Both the position numbers and the translations under genes were made by a program. The notes under the pieces were generated by a model. The model did not search any database. It worked only from the letters and a program-made list of their open reading frames with translations, and was not told the DNA's origin. From Phycomyces blakesleeanus NRRL 1555(-) (Eukaryota; Mucoromycota; Mucoromycetes; Mucorales; Phycomycetaceae), in contig NW_017265138.1 in the NCBI RefSeq assembly GCF_001638985.1, forward strand, positions 806,001 through 870,000: a stretch of DNA of 64,000 nucleotides. The letters are read 5' to 3'. Below, in pieces: positions 1 through 12,470 of this stretch (position 1 is its first letter; the number at the start of each line of letters is the position of its first letter).

Positions 1-295
1 AAAAGATATTTCTGCCTAGCGTGATGAAAAGGAGCAAGAATATGGTGCAATAAATAAAGGACATTATAGCGAGCACCAGAGAAGATTCATGAGAGATTGG
101 GTCATTAGATGGATCAAAGTGCAATGCGGTAGGTGAGTTGTTGTGCCCGACAAGATGAACGAACCAGTAGGTTAGACTGGATAGAATATATTGGGGATTG
201 ACCGTCAATGATTCAGGAAGACCTTCTTTGATAAATAGAAAACTAGGCCGTGTAGTCCATGGTACAGCATAGTGTACAGTAGATAACAAACACAT
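1..295 (-). CDS. Partial open frame, possible membrane protein running off the left edge
   Basis: An uninterrupted frame of 98 codons starts at an ATG at 295 and is still open at base 1, so the rest lies outside the window. Two hydrophobic stretches are visible. One is around the residues ILSSLTYWFVHLVG. The other is longer, LVLAIMSFIYCTIFLLLFI, close to the edge, and suggests a membrane segment. I do not recognise the family. The start is uncertain: a CTAG just before the conserved-looking part (about 232) could equally be a 3' splice site. A 98-codon frame is only modest evidence in AT-rich DNA, so this may be spurious. Confidence 0.3.
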   Translation of the reverse strand, partial: MCLLSTVHYAVPWTTRPSFLFIKEGLPESLTVNPQYILSSLTYWFVHLVGHNNSPTALHFDPSNDPISHESSLVLAIMSFIYCTIFLLLFITLGRNIF

Positions 296-1513
296 GTGAA
301 ATGTATGTGTGTGTAATGGTGTTACTATTGGTAGCTTTTATACTGTTGAGAAACTTTTATGAATGAGCTATTCGGGTAGTCATTATTATTCAAGTTTACT
401 ATGTGCGTATTTATTCTATTTTGACTTCAATACCAAAGTAGGTATATGTTTACAGTCCATCTATGTATTATATTAGTAGACAGACAATGAGAGGGGTGGG
501 AGTAAGAGTAGTAATGATAATGGATGTTCTTTTATGAGAAGGAGGGGGAGGTAGGGTGGGTGGGTGGGTGAAGTAATAGACCTTAAATTGCTACAATGGA
601 TATATTTATTATAAGCATTATTTATGGTAAATTAAGGAGACAATGGTATTCAAGACGTTAATTATTAAACTTTCATTTAGTTATTTAGGGTAAGTCTTTG
701 GGAAAAAAATTGGGGTCAAAGTTTCCTAAATTGATTTCATTTAAAAATAATACTAGTAATGAGACCACAAGATCAATATCCAAACTTCTGGTCAAATTTA
801 ACAATAAATTACATTAACATTCTTATTAAATAATTTTAGTCCAGGGCAACTGTGCGAGCAAAGTGTGCGAATTCTTTCCCAATATCAAATGTTCTCTCTC
901 TTTCTCTCTCTCTCTGTTTTTTTTTAACCAAATATATATATATATGGATTTGGATTTCTGTAGGTAACCCAGAAAATGGGGTTAAAATATGAATATTTTG
1001 CTTATATAATCGTCTCAAATAATTGCTAATTGAAGCAAAACACAGATCGAAAGATATGTGTTGTAGCAAACGGTACAAAGTGTCCTGAGTACAGCTACTT
1101 TTATTTGTATAAAAAATAAGCATATTTTCTTAATTACTGATCCGATATTCAATAACCAACTTTAATTTATAATGTACTTGCAAGTGATTTGAATTAAAAG
1201 CAACTTCTTTACTTAAAAAATTATACGCCTTTTTTCTTTATGGCAATTTGAATAAATTATAGGATACCTATACAATTATTAATATGCAACTAAAAAAAAT
1301 GTATTAACTGTTAGAAACTGACAAGTCTTTAAATCAAATACTCTAGTGGGGTAATTGAGGGGTGTGATCATCTCCCTCATTCACCACATATGATTAAGTC
1401 CCACAGAAAAGAAAAATCAGAAGTTATTCTTGTATGTATAAGAGCAAGAAGAAGAAGAAAAAAGAACTCGTTTAAGCATGTTATACAATTTGATTTACTG
1501 CTGACCAGTTAAT

Positions 1514-1545
<32 letters not shown>

Positions 1546-2033
1546 TGATCAAGAGTTTTTATATCAAAAAAGAAAAAAGACCAAATATAAACGAACCACG
1601 TTCATTTATTATTGATCCCCTAACAGTACAGAACAATATTTGTGTGGGTTGACTACAAAAATGCACCATTCTAACTATAATTTCTCTCAATTCACTGCTA
1701 CCGTAATATAATAAAGAAAGAAAAAAATATACCTCTTCCGTTCATTCGATTGGTTTTTTCTATTCATTCATTTATGAAAACGTTTTTTGGTGTTAGTTAC
1801 AAGGTTGATTAAAACATACTTATAAAAATAAAGTGTATAATGAATCAAATTTTAAAGATCAAAAAAAAAAGATCAAAAAAAGTAAAAAAGATCTGTCAAG
1901 ATATATTATTGGGTGCGCTAAATGAAAAACAATGGAGTGTTGAAAAAATATATATGTATAAAAAAAAATTAAAAAAAAAAACGTGATGTGTAAAATCCAT
2001 AGTGAAAACCAATAAACATAAGTCATTTCCTCT

Positions 2034-2068
<35 letters not shown>

Positions 2069-2202
2069 TTATTTATTTATTAATTTGTTTGTATTCCTTC
2101 CATCACTTCATTTTACTGGTGTTCATTACGCAATCGCATTGTTAGCTCAACAGCTTGAAGAAAGTGTATTTGTCAACTACTCATTCTGTTTTGGATTTGT
2201 AA
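296..2202. other. AT-rich intergenic region with microsatellites
   Basis: No convincing gene. It holds simple repeats: (CT)n with a T-run near 893-930, (TA)n near 935-945 and 1519-1546, and a long (CT)n tract near 2032-2070. The last lies about 130 bp before the phosphatidylserine synthase start and is the kind of pyrimidine tract common in fungal promoters. Confidence 0.6.
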
Positions 2203-4133
2203 ATGACCGGCATAACTGAAAAGTCGGTTGGGCCTGTTCACCACGAACAGGTTGAAAGAAAGAGATCAAAAGATGAGACCCTGTGTGAGTATTATAGATC
2301 AATAGAGGTATTTATTGGTCTACTATAGATACATAGATACATAGATACATAGATTTATCTGTCTATCTGTCTATCTATATAACTTCAAAGTGATAAAGGA
2401 AGAAGAAAGAGAAACAGGTGTTAGAGAGAGGGAGAGAGAGGGAGGAAGGGAGGGAGGGGTAGTATGAAGGAAGAGATGTGTGTTCAAATCAGGGATGGCG
2501 GAGTTTAATACTTGTCAACTGAACCCTTGTCTTTTTTGTTTCTAGTCCATCCACATACCTTGACTGCTCTGTGTATTTTATTAGCCTGGTTATTCTATGC
2601 TGCGGTACGGACCAATCACGAGAATACTGAGATGAGTATCAGGCTCGGCTTGTCCGCAGCAATCTGTTGCTTTGTGTTTATTGGTATGCTGCAATTCCGT
2701 GATGGGCCGTTTTTGCGTCCAAGCGTACCATTCTGGAGAGGTGTCCTGAGTCTGAGTGTGCTGTACCAACTATTCTTGGTCTTTTTGTTGTTCTTGGTAA
2801 GTTTTTGGCTTAATAGAACACACAAACATAGACAAACATTTGATCAGGCCAACTAAAACAATGTACATCTTGCTATTAGAACAAGGATGATGCACGCCAA
2901 TTCTTGACTTATTATGATTCTAGTCTGGGAAAACAATTGCCAGAGCGTTCCTATGCTGATGCCTGTGATTTGAACTGGGAGACCATAAAGGTAAAAAAAA
3001 ATTAAAATAAAGAAAGAAAGAGAAAGGAAGAGAATTTAGTATTGGTAATTGAGAAAGGTTTATATATATATATTTATTTATATATTATAGAGTCAAATGG
3101 ATATCTTTGTAATTGCACATGCTTTAGGATGGTTTGGCAAAGCACTCATCCTTCGTGACGTATGGTGCTGCTGGATACTATCTGTGACTTTTGAATTATT
3201 GGAGTATTCACTTGAACATCAATTGAATAACTTTGCAGAGTGCTGGTGGGACCATGTAAGCTTTATATTTTTGTTTGTGGTTTGGGATCTTGATTTGTTA
3301 TGATGGTGGTCGACTGACATTTCTTTTTTGGAAAGTGGATCTTGGACGTCCTTTTGTGTAACTGGGCAGGCATTTACCTTGGTATGAAGACATGTCAATA
3401 CTTTGAAATGAAGGTAAATCAAGAAAAAAACAGAGCATTGTTAAGTATCATTAGAAATACTAATTTATTTATTTAAAAAACAAAGCAATACTCTTGGGCT
3501 GGTTTCCGCCAAATCAAGACGTTCCGTGGCAAGGCCAAGAGAGCTGTGCAGCAATTCACGCCTCATGATTGGACTCGTTTCGAATGGAATGCGACAAGTA
3601 GTCCAAAAAACTACTTTTGTATTGTTGGTTTGATCATTGTGGTAAGTGAATATTATGGTCTGTATGTTTGTCCGTCGGTCTAACAACAATATAAATAGTT
3701 CCTCCAATGCGAGTTGAATTGCTTCTATCTCAAGTATCTCTTGTGGGTCCCACCAGAGCATCCCCTCAACACCTACAGACTAATCTTGCTTTTCTTCTTT
3801 GCTCTTCCTGCTGCCAGAGAACTTTACCAATACATTTCGGATAGGTAAGATATATAAAAAAAGAAAATTACTGCTTAAAGATCGATGTACTGTATAACTA
3901 AAGCTCTGTTGTCCAACAGTAACACAAACCGGGTGGGGGCCCATGCATGGCTCATCATCTTCAACATCATGACAGAAACACTGATCTGTCTCAAGTTTTC
4001 TGAGAACGAGTTTGTAACTCCAGCACCGATGTTTGTCAAGGTTGCCTGGTCAATTGTATTTGCCGTCATCCTTGTCATCTTCCCTCTCTGGAAATTCGTG
4101 ATTTCTCCTAGAAAAACCTTGAAGGCCGATTAG
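2203..4133 (+). CDS. Phosphatidylserine synthase, base-exchange (PTDSS) type
   Basis: Multi-pass ER enzyme that makes phosphatidylserine by exchanging serine for the head group of an existing phospholipid. Eight exons join in frame: 2203-2284, 2546-2796, 2880-2990, 3091-3255, 3336-3413, 3486-3641, 3699-3844, 3920-4133, giving about 400 residues, close to the animal family. Family hallmarks visible: HPHTLTAL near the N-terminus, [35 protein letters not shown], the block [20 protein letters not shown], then [18 protein letters not shown], and a hydrophobic C-terminal half. The start is the first ATG in frame with exon 2. Well-studied yeasts use a different, CDP-diacylglycerol-dependent enzyme (Cho1), so an animal-like enzyme is notable. 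Identification rests on remembered family blocks; the choice between PTDSS1-like and PTDSS2-like substrate use cannot be made here. Confidence 0.9.
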
Positions 4134-4933
4134 AATAACGAGTGTATTTTGTAATATAGATTTTGTTTCAATTATTGTAGTATTACCAACAATACTTTAT
4201 TTTATTATTTTATTTTATTTTTATCATTTCTTTTACTCACTATCACTCATTCACTTACTCATTCATCAATTCTATTCACGCTACTCACTCTATCGCCACT
4301 ACTATTACTACTAATACTACTTTTACTACTACTACTTTCACGCTCATTCACATACACAGTATATATATATACATTTCTGGTACTATTATCACTATTATCA
4401 TTATCATTTGTTATCATTATTGCTATTGTACCTTTGTATGAGTGTATAAAATATTATATAGATTATCTTTGTATTAGACCCAACACAAAAAAAAGAAGTA
4501 AAACATAAATTACAGAAAACCCAAAAATAAAATAAATAATAAAAAATAAAAGCAAGATGTCCGACTCAACGGACCAAGCTGTTTAAAGAAAATTATGGTT
4601 TATAAAACGAATTTTTTGCCTTTCTTAGTATTTTTATATTGTAGGGTTCGGTGCTTAGAAAAAAAATATCTTGAAAAAGATTACCCCCCCCCCTCTGTCT
4701 CCCCTTTTTTTTTATATAATATATAATATATAAAATAAATTGCTATATATATATATATATATATATCTGTATACATCTTTCGATTCTACTCTTACTTCTT
4801 CCTCTTCTTCCTCTTTAGATCTTCTTTTTTTTTCATAGCCAATATACATACATACCTACATTTATATACTTATCCATCTACATACTAATATTGGTGGTAT
4901 CATTGAATTAATACCGTTATTCTACAGCAATAA
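4134..4933. other. Intergenic spacer
   Basis: About 800 bp between two co-directional genes. It contains AT-rich and CT-rich low-complexity sequence, including (TA)n near 4743-4766, a C-run near 4684 and a CTT-rich tract near 4790-4815 upstream of the ABC transporter start. Nothing gene-like was seen. Confidence 0.6.
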
Positions 4934-7900
4934 ATGGCATTAGATTGCATATCCGTAAGTTATCCTTTATTGACTCTTCTTGCAATTAATACATAATACA
5001 TCTATGCATCTATATCTTTAAATATACACACTTTATACAATCTTATTGATTCTGTATTTCAATGTACTCATATCAATATTGTTTTACATGTCATTCAGAC
5101 CCCTTGGGAAGGGTTGGATTTTGTACCTTGTTTCCGTGAGACGTAAGAACTGCCATGTCAACACTAGGCTCCAGCTCATTCAAATCTCTTGTTCTATTAT
5201 GATTGCTAAATAATTTCTTGTAGAGTAATAAATGGTGCCCTTCCAGTCATTGCTCTCATTTATGTCACTGTGACAATCGTCATTACAATCACACAATACC
5301 AACGTACCAGCCGGTATTCGCCTCTCAACACCAAGACCAATGCTCTTCCATTCTATGGTGCCACAAACCCAACCCCCGCCCTGACCAACAACAGTGGCTC
5401 AATCAGCGTAAAGACCGCGTGTTCGACTCTGAATACTGGATCATTACGTTGGTCAGTCTATGACCTATCCCGCTGCGGAGTCTCACTCTTTCAATTGGTT
5501 TCATTCGTCTATCTACTCAATCAATCGTTTCAGGGCCACTATGAAACCGACAAAAAGGTCGAAGGCCAAGAACCAGATGTGATCATGACATATGGTATTC
5601 ATGCCATTTATTATGTAAGTATTCGTCTTTACAATCCAAAACAATAATAACAATAGATAATTGTTGATTTACTCATCCAAACATACGTACATACATGCAT
5701 ACATGCATACATGCATACATGCCTACATGCCTACATGCATGCATGCATAATATATAAATAAATCTAAATATATATATATATATATAGGGAATCCTATTCA
5801 GCATCTCTTTGGCTGTATTGGTATTGTCTGGATCATCAAAGTCGTTAGCAGACTCTCTCTGTAACCAGGCTCATAATTTATTCGGATTTGACACTTTGGT
5901 GGGTCTGATCAACTTAAGATCCTATTACTTGGTTCATGACGTAGAGTTGGAAAGCACTGGATATACGTTTGCCCTTATTTCCTTCTCTTTAAATCTCGGC
6001 CTATTCTGTCTCTTAATCCATGAAGAACGACAGGCACCCGACGAAATAGTATATGCTGATAATGTAAGTCATTTTGGTTTCTTGTCCAACCTTTTCTTTA
6101 TTTGTTTTTTCATTATATATAATTTATTTATTTATTTAATCTGTGTGTAAAATATTATATATACATATATAATAATCAACTACATCTCAGATCACTTTAT
6201 ATATTACACCGATTATATAAGAAACAGTCTAAGCTCATAATTCTTGTGTAAATTATCTAGGGGCGTGTATTGTCCGGTGAAGAGTGGGCATCAACTTACT
6301 CAAAATACATGTTCTCATGGGTAAACACTATGATGAAACAAGGCTATCAAGCCACTCTGAACGAACAAGACCTGATGGAAATGGTCGACGATAACCGGGC
6401 CAAGAACATCCTGCGACAGTTCAGACAACACCACAGACTTTCAATGGCATGGGCGCTCCTCAAAACTTTCAAAGCTCCCCTTGCTCATCAATGGGTTTTC
6501 TGCATGGTCTGGTCGATCATGATGTTCGGCCCACCCTATTTTCTCAATAAGATCATCCGGTACATCGAACACACCGGCGATGGTTCTTCTGATCAGTCGG
6601 TTACTAGCGCATTTCTGTCAGTCTTTGGCTTATTCCTGTCTTCGGTTGTCATGTCATTAGCCTACCAAAGAGCACTCTATATCGGAAGATGTCTTGGAAC
6701 TCGCATCCAGTCTATCGTCATTGGCGAAGTTTATGAAAAGACTCTGAGACGGCGTGACGAGACCGGAAAATCATCCGAAGATGGACCAAAAAAGATCCAG
6801 GGAAATGTTGATAATCTCTTGTCGGTCGATTCCAGAAAAATGGGAGAACTTACAGCCTATGTATTTTACATCTACTGCTTCCCGCTCCAGATCTCGGTCT
6901 GCATCTGGAGTCTCTATCGTCTGTTGGGCACAGCATCGCTCTACGGCATGCTGGTCATGTTGATCTTGCAGCCAGTCACCTATATCCTCAGCAGCAGATT
7001 CCAGAGCCTTCACCATGTCGTAATGGCCTGTACCGACAAACGCATCAAGCTCACAAAGGAGCTCCTGTCGGCTATCCGCATCGTCAAGTTCTTTGCCTGG
7101 GAAGACCAGTTTAGAAATCGTATCTCGGAAGCTCGTCTGGTCGAGCTCAAGGCCATCCGATCTCGGTTGTACATGTACATGTGGATGGGTAATGCCTGGT
7201 TTATGATTCCTATCCTGATCATGGTCACTGTGTTTTACATCTACACCAAGACCTTTGTCCTCACTGCATCGACTGCCTTTACTGCCCTGGCCCTGTTCAA
7301 CACCTTCAAGACCACCCTTGACGAATTGCCCGTGATCACATCCTTCATCCTGCAAGCCAATGTGTCTCTGACGCGTATCGAAGACTACCTAAAGGAAGAA
7401 GAAGTCGTCTTGCCCGCCAATGGTATTGCTACGGACAGAATCGGATTCATCAACAAGGCATCCTTTAGCTGGGACAAGTCGACCGTCGCCGAAAACTCCA
7501 TACCGACCTTGCGTAACCTCGATCTGTGTTTTCCCTCTCAGAAACTCTCGCTCGTTTGTGGCCCAACTGGATCTGGAAAGACTACCTTATTGGCAAGTCT
7601 TCTTGGCGAAACCTACTGCCACCAGGGCGCGGCTGTTTTACCCCGCTTGCGAGCATCAGCGTCAAACACACTCGGTGGCGCGGTGTCTGGCATTGCATAC
7701 GTTGCCCAGACTGCCTGGCTCCAGAACTGCAGCATCAAAAACAACATCCTGTTTGGACTTCCGTACGATGAGCAGCGCTACCAAGATGTTCTGTACATGA
7801 CAGCCCTGACCCGTGATCTCGAGATCCTGGAGTGCGGTGATTCAACCGAAGTTGGTGAAAAGGGAATCACACTCAGCGGTGGCCAAAAGCAACGGGTGGC

Positions 7901-10196
7901 CATTGCTCGTGCGGTGTATTCTCAGGCAAGCACTGTGCTTCTGGACGATTGTTTAAGCGCCGTTGATGCCCACACCGCCAAACATCTTTATGAGTATTGC
8001 TTGAACGGCCCGTTGATGAAGAGCAGAACCGTTATTTTGGTTACGCATCATGTCAGTCTGTGTATCAAGGCTGCGGCCTACGTTGTCGCTCTCCTTGATG
8101 GTGAGGTTGCAGCCCAGGGTGATCCAGCAACTGTAATCCAGAGTGGGGCCTTGGGAGATGAATTGGTCCACACAGATAGCGATGACGACAGTGAAGAAGA
8201 TGAGCAGACATCTCTGCCGCTGGTTCCCAGAGTAGCAGCGACTGCTCAATTGGATGGAGCTGGCCGATTGACTCTAGAAGAAAAGAAGGCCGAGGGTGGT
8301 GTGGACAAACAGGTCTACGTGACCTACTTTTTTGCTTCGGGTGGAATCGTGTTCTGGCTGTCGGTATTGGTCCTCTTCTGTTGCGCTCAAGCCACTGTGG
8401 TTGGCCAGGACTACTGGATCAAGATCTGGTCAGCGGCCTACAGCACAAGAAAGGATATTCTGTCTACATTTTCATTGTTCTCGCTCGCCCAGCTAGACTC
8501 ATTGCACTTTATGAACTCTTCTGGTATTAGTAACGATGAGCCCCTTGATCAGCCTGTAGATGTGACATACTACCTCGGTATCTACTTTGCCATTGGTATT
8601 CTTGCTTTGATTGTCACTACATTGCGACAGGTGCTTTTGTTTGAAGGCTCGCTCACGGCGTCAAAGCGGATCCACGCTCAGCTTCTTGAGAGCATTCTTC
8701 GTGCCAAGGTTCGCTTCTTTGACACTACGCCTTTGGGCCGGATTGTCAACAGATTTTCATCCGACCTCGAGACAATTGACCAGTCGGTGGCTCCGTCGCT
8801 TTCTTTGTTACTCTACTCAATCATCGCGACGATCTATGTGGTATTCCTTGTGTCGATCATTACGCCTTCCTTTTTGATTCCCGCCATCTTTATCGGATTG
8901 CTGTATTGGGCGATTGGTGTCTATTACCTCAACACTTCAAGAGATCTCAAGCGCCTCAACTCTGTGTCTCGCAGTCCTATATATGTCCAGCTCAACGAGA
9001 CTGTGAATGGAGTGGCTACGATCCGTGCGTTTGGTGCCCAGGAGAGATTTGTGATTGACAATCTCGAGAAGATCGATGCTAACAACCGCCCTTTTCTGTG
9101 GATGTGGGCCACCAACCGCTGGCTCCATTGTCGAGTTGATTTCTTGGGTGCTGTGGTTTCGTTCTGTGCCGGTGCGGTGCTGATTATGGCCCGGTCGTGG
9201 GTTGACCCTGGTCTGGCCGGACTCTCATTGAGTTATGCGCTTACATTCAACCACCATGTTTTGTGGGTGGTGCGCATGTACGCGATCAACGAAATGAACA
9301 TGAACGCAATTGAACGTGCGCACGAGTATCTCGAACTTGAGCCAGAATCAGCCAACACTATTGTTACTGTTTCGCCTCCCCACAGTTGGCCAGAGGCAGG
9401 TAAAATTGAGGTCAAAGACCTTGTGATCCAGTATGGACCTGACACGCCTGCTGTTCTCCGTGGTGTGTCCTTCAAGACCCGGCCTCGGGAGAAGATTGGA
9501 ATTGTGGGTCGAACTGGATCCGGAAAGTCAACCCTGGCGTTGTCATTGTTCAGATTTATGGAACCGACCGAAGGACAGATCGTGATTGACGGCGTGGATA
9601 TCCATTCAATTGCACTCAAGGACCTCCGTTCGCGCCTCACGATCATCCCCCAGGACCCTGTTTTGTTTTCCGGGACTCTCAGAAGCAATCTGGATCCATT
9701 TGGCGAGCATGATGATGCCGACCTGTGGGCGTCTCTAAAGCGGGCCCACTTGATTGGCAAGGAACGAGAGACCGATACGCCGGTCACACTTGATGCACCG
9801 GTAACTGAGAACGGCAGCAACTGGTCTCAAGGCCAACGACAACTGATTGCCCTTGCGCGTGCCTTGGTCAAGCGTTCGAGCTTGATTATTCTTGATGAAG
9901 CAACCTCGTCTGTCGACTTTGATACGGACCATAAGATCCAAGAGACCATTAGAACCGAGTTTGTGAATGCGTCTTTGCTGTGCATTGCGCATCGTATCCG
10001 GACCGTAGCTGATTATGACCGTATCCTTGTATTGGACCAAGGCAAGGTTGTCGAGTACGACACTCCTTATGCATTGATGACCAAGCCCGATGGTGTGTTC
10101 CATCAGATGTGTGAGCGCAGTGGGGAATATACCGAGTTACTGGCCATTGCTCAACAAAAGCATATCTCTATTACCACAACTACTAATACTCCTTAA
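4934..10196 (+). CDS. ABCC/MRP-family full-length ABC transporter
   Basis: ATP-driven exporter of the MRP/Ycf1/Yor1 group, probably acting on organic anions or glutathione conjugates at the vacuolar or plasma membrane. Five exons: 4934-4954, 5099-5142, 5224-5614, 5788-6063, 6261-10196, about 1555 residues. The first four exons encode a hydrophobic N-terminal region resembling TMD0, which an ORF-only call starting near 6270 would miss. NBD1 has Walker A GPTGSGKTT (about residue 678), signature LSGGQKQR (about 781) and Walker B VLLDD. NBD2 has Walker A GRTGSGKST (about 1328), signature WSQGQRQ (about 1431) and Walker B IILDEATSSVD. NBD1 has Asp where the catalytic Glu should be, the usual ABCC asymmetry. 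An acidic linker (DSDDDSEEDE) follows NBD1. The large last exon is far more GC-rich and intron-poor than its neighbours. Substrate and membrane cannot be read from sequence. Confidence 0.93.
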
Positions 10197-10697
10197 CCAC
10201 TTTAACTCACTCACTCACATATACACATAGACAAAAAAAAAGACTCTTTATTGTTTTAATTACATTACATTACATTTTTATTATAGTATATTATATTGTA
10301 TTTCATATATACTTGTTTATATATTTACAGTTTAGTTATCACAATGGTATAGGCTGACTATTGTAAAAAAAAAATCTTTTTGTTCTTTCTTTTTATACTA
10401 CTTCCAAGTAAGTTTTCTTCAAATACAAGCAGATGAAGATGTATCAGCATTTACAGCGTATTATTCTTTTTCTTCTTCTTATTTTTTGCTATCATTCTAA
10501 AGCTTTATATATCACAAAAAGAAGAACATCCACACATAACACTCGGCACAACATAGCACATTTTTTATGCTGTATTATTATTATTTTTTATTTTACTTTT
10601 AATTTTAATTTTAATCCATCTCCTTTTGATCTCCTTTTTTGGTCGCTTTAGATTTCTTACATTAAACTTCCATCTTCAATATCAAGACAAAAGAAAC
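10197..10697. other. Intergenic spacer
   Basis: AT-rich 500 bp with T-tracts and ATTACATTACATT repeats near 10258-10275. The frame of the next gene extends upstream to an ATG at 10626, but I place the start at 10698. Nothing else gene-like. Confidence 0.5.
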
Positions 10698-11327
10698 ATG
10701 TTTGTACCTACGATCAAATACAAAAGAGTCTCTGAACAAACCAAAGAGAAAGAGAATAAAGAAGTTGAAATAAAAAGAGTCGAGTTGGAAGTTCCAAAGG
10801 CTGTTGGTTCAACAACTGTCCCCAGTGTTTTCAATCCACCCCAAAAGCCGGTGGTTGTCCCTAGACCCACTACTGTTACTGCTACACCTCCAGTAGGCAG
10901 CTTTGTTGTTTCTATACCTGCAATACCAAAGTCTGTTATTAGTGCCATTACCACAGAACCTATCAAGGATCCCGAGCCAGAAAATGTGCTAGATAGCGAA
11001 AATAAAGAAAGTCTGGATGAAGTGCTGGTAGTTGTGGAGCCAAGTATTGAAGTGGACCCGATTGACAAGGAGCGGATTGTGATTACATTATCGACTGGTA
11101 AACAATACAAGGCCGATCGCTACTGTCCTCATGCGGGTGCAGATCTAAGTTTTCATGGCATAATTGGTGAAGACGATTATCCTCCCGAAATTGGACCCAT
11201 CCTGACATGCGGAATCCACTACTGGGAATTTGTTCTCGACAGACAAGGTGTCGGGCACAACGGAATGGTATCGATTGAAGCTTGTCCAGTCACGTGCAAA
11301 AGCGGATCAAGTAAATTAGAGTGGTGA
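10698..11327 (+). CDS. Rieske [2Fe-2S] domain protein
   Basis: Single-exon protein of 209 residues. The C-terminal third carries a Rieske cluster motif, CPHAGADLSFHG followed by CGIHYWEF, i.e. Cys-X-His and Cys-X2-His pairs about 25 residues apart, slightly longer than the usual spacing. These residues would ligate a [2Fe-2S] centre for electron transfer. The first 110 or so residues are low complexity, rich in Lys/Glu, then Pro/Val/Thr, with no clear membrane segment or targeting signal. It resembles small soluble Rieske proteins (vertebrate RFESD-like or oxygenase-ferredoxin type) rather than the cytochrome bc1 subunit. The start at 10698 is preferred because the 24 extra residues from 10626 are a translated T-rich leader. 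No partner reductase is nearby. Confidence 0.75.
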   Translation: MFVPTIKYKRVSEQTKEKENKEVEIKRVELEVPKAVGSTTVPSVFNPPQKPVVVPRPTTVTATPPVGSFVVSIPAIPKSVISAITTEPIKDPEPENVLDSENKESLDEVLVVVEPSIEVDPIDKERIVITLSTGKQYKADRYCPHAGADLSFHGIIGEDDYPPEIGPILTCGIHYWEFVLDRQGVGHNGMVSIEACPVTCKSGSSKLEW

Positions 11328-12470
11328 AAGAAAGAAAAAGTCAAATTGAGTGTGCCAGTTGAAATCAAATAAAGAAGTAACATATATATATATACTAAAA
11401 AAAAGGCACAAACTGTTATTAATAAGAAGGATATAAAAGTTAAGAAAAGAAATGACAGCAGCTTTTCTTTTTTTTATATGGATAATTAACTAATTATACA
11501 TCTACAATATTATACACAATAATGGATGGTGTATGATAAACACTAGTGATACTGGTAATAATAACGAGTAAAATGAAAGCAAATGATTCACTGGGCAATC
11601 TTAACTAGCGAATGGTTCAATATTGAAACAATATTACCTTTCTCTTTTTTTCTTTTCTTTTTTTTTCGTGTTCTGTTTTTTACCAGTCACAAGTTGAGCT
11701 CGTTATAAAACGGCTTGTTGGTTGTACACTCATTTTCTTTTTTATTTTATTTTTTATACACAAATTCGGGTGATTGATCGGAAACACAAAAAAAAAATAA
11801 GAGAGAGAGAAAGGGAGAAAAAAGCTAGTCCACTGTAATTAATGCTGACTGTAAGCATCGTCTTGACTCTTAACAAAAATAAATTATATTGTTATTTTTA
11901 TTAACCCAACTCCACCTAATTCAACCCAATTCATTCTTCCCACGTTCTCGTCATCAAAATATTTCAAAATTGTGAAGTGCACTATGTACTTTTTTTTTGT
12001 TTCTTTTTCTATCAAAATTTGAGTTTTGAAACATTGAAACAAAAAATGAGAATATTATATAGAGATTTTCACATTAATAAGAACAATATTATATATATAT
12101 ATATAAATGTATAAATAAATAAATAAATTTAATTTGTTTTGAACCTTTTAGTGAATTCGCTTTACTAAAATAAAAATAAAAAAAAACCCTCTCTTTTTCC
12201 GTAGTTACCCGTACTTATTAGAGGTGTGAAAGCTAAACAATAAACACCGCTCGGAAAAAGCGAAAAAAAAACCGGGTTACGTAAAGCGTATAGATTATTC
12301 GATATATAATTTAGGTCTCAATAATCCACCTCCTTCTTGTCTCTTTATTACCTCCTTATTCTCTTACAGTAAGATCCATAGTCTATTCATTTTACTTTTC
12401 AGAATATATCTCTTGCGAATATCAATAACAATTATTGATAATCATTATAACCATAATCATAATCATAGTC
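11328..12470. other. Intergenic region with interlocking inverted repeats upstream of succinyl-CoA ligase
   Basis: Mostly AT-rich with T-tracts. At 12193-12280 there are two perfect inverted repeats: CTTTTTCCG (12193-12201) with CGGAAAAAG (12252-12260), and GTTACCCG (12204-12211) with CGGGTTAC (12273-12280). Their arms alternate, so they could form either hairpin or a pseudoknot-like fold, or be paired protein sites. They lie 190-280 bp before the start codon. No gene seen. Confidence 0.45.

Noticed and set aside
6771..7355. Long - strand frames inside the ABC transporter (also 9233-9820)
   Set aside because: They are antisense to conserved transporter sequence and lack any recognisable motif.
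10682..11110. A 142-residue frame on the - strand over the Rieske gene
   Set aside because: It is a shadow of the Pro/Val/Thr-rich N-terminus; the + frame has the Rieske motif and coding-like codon use.
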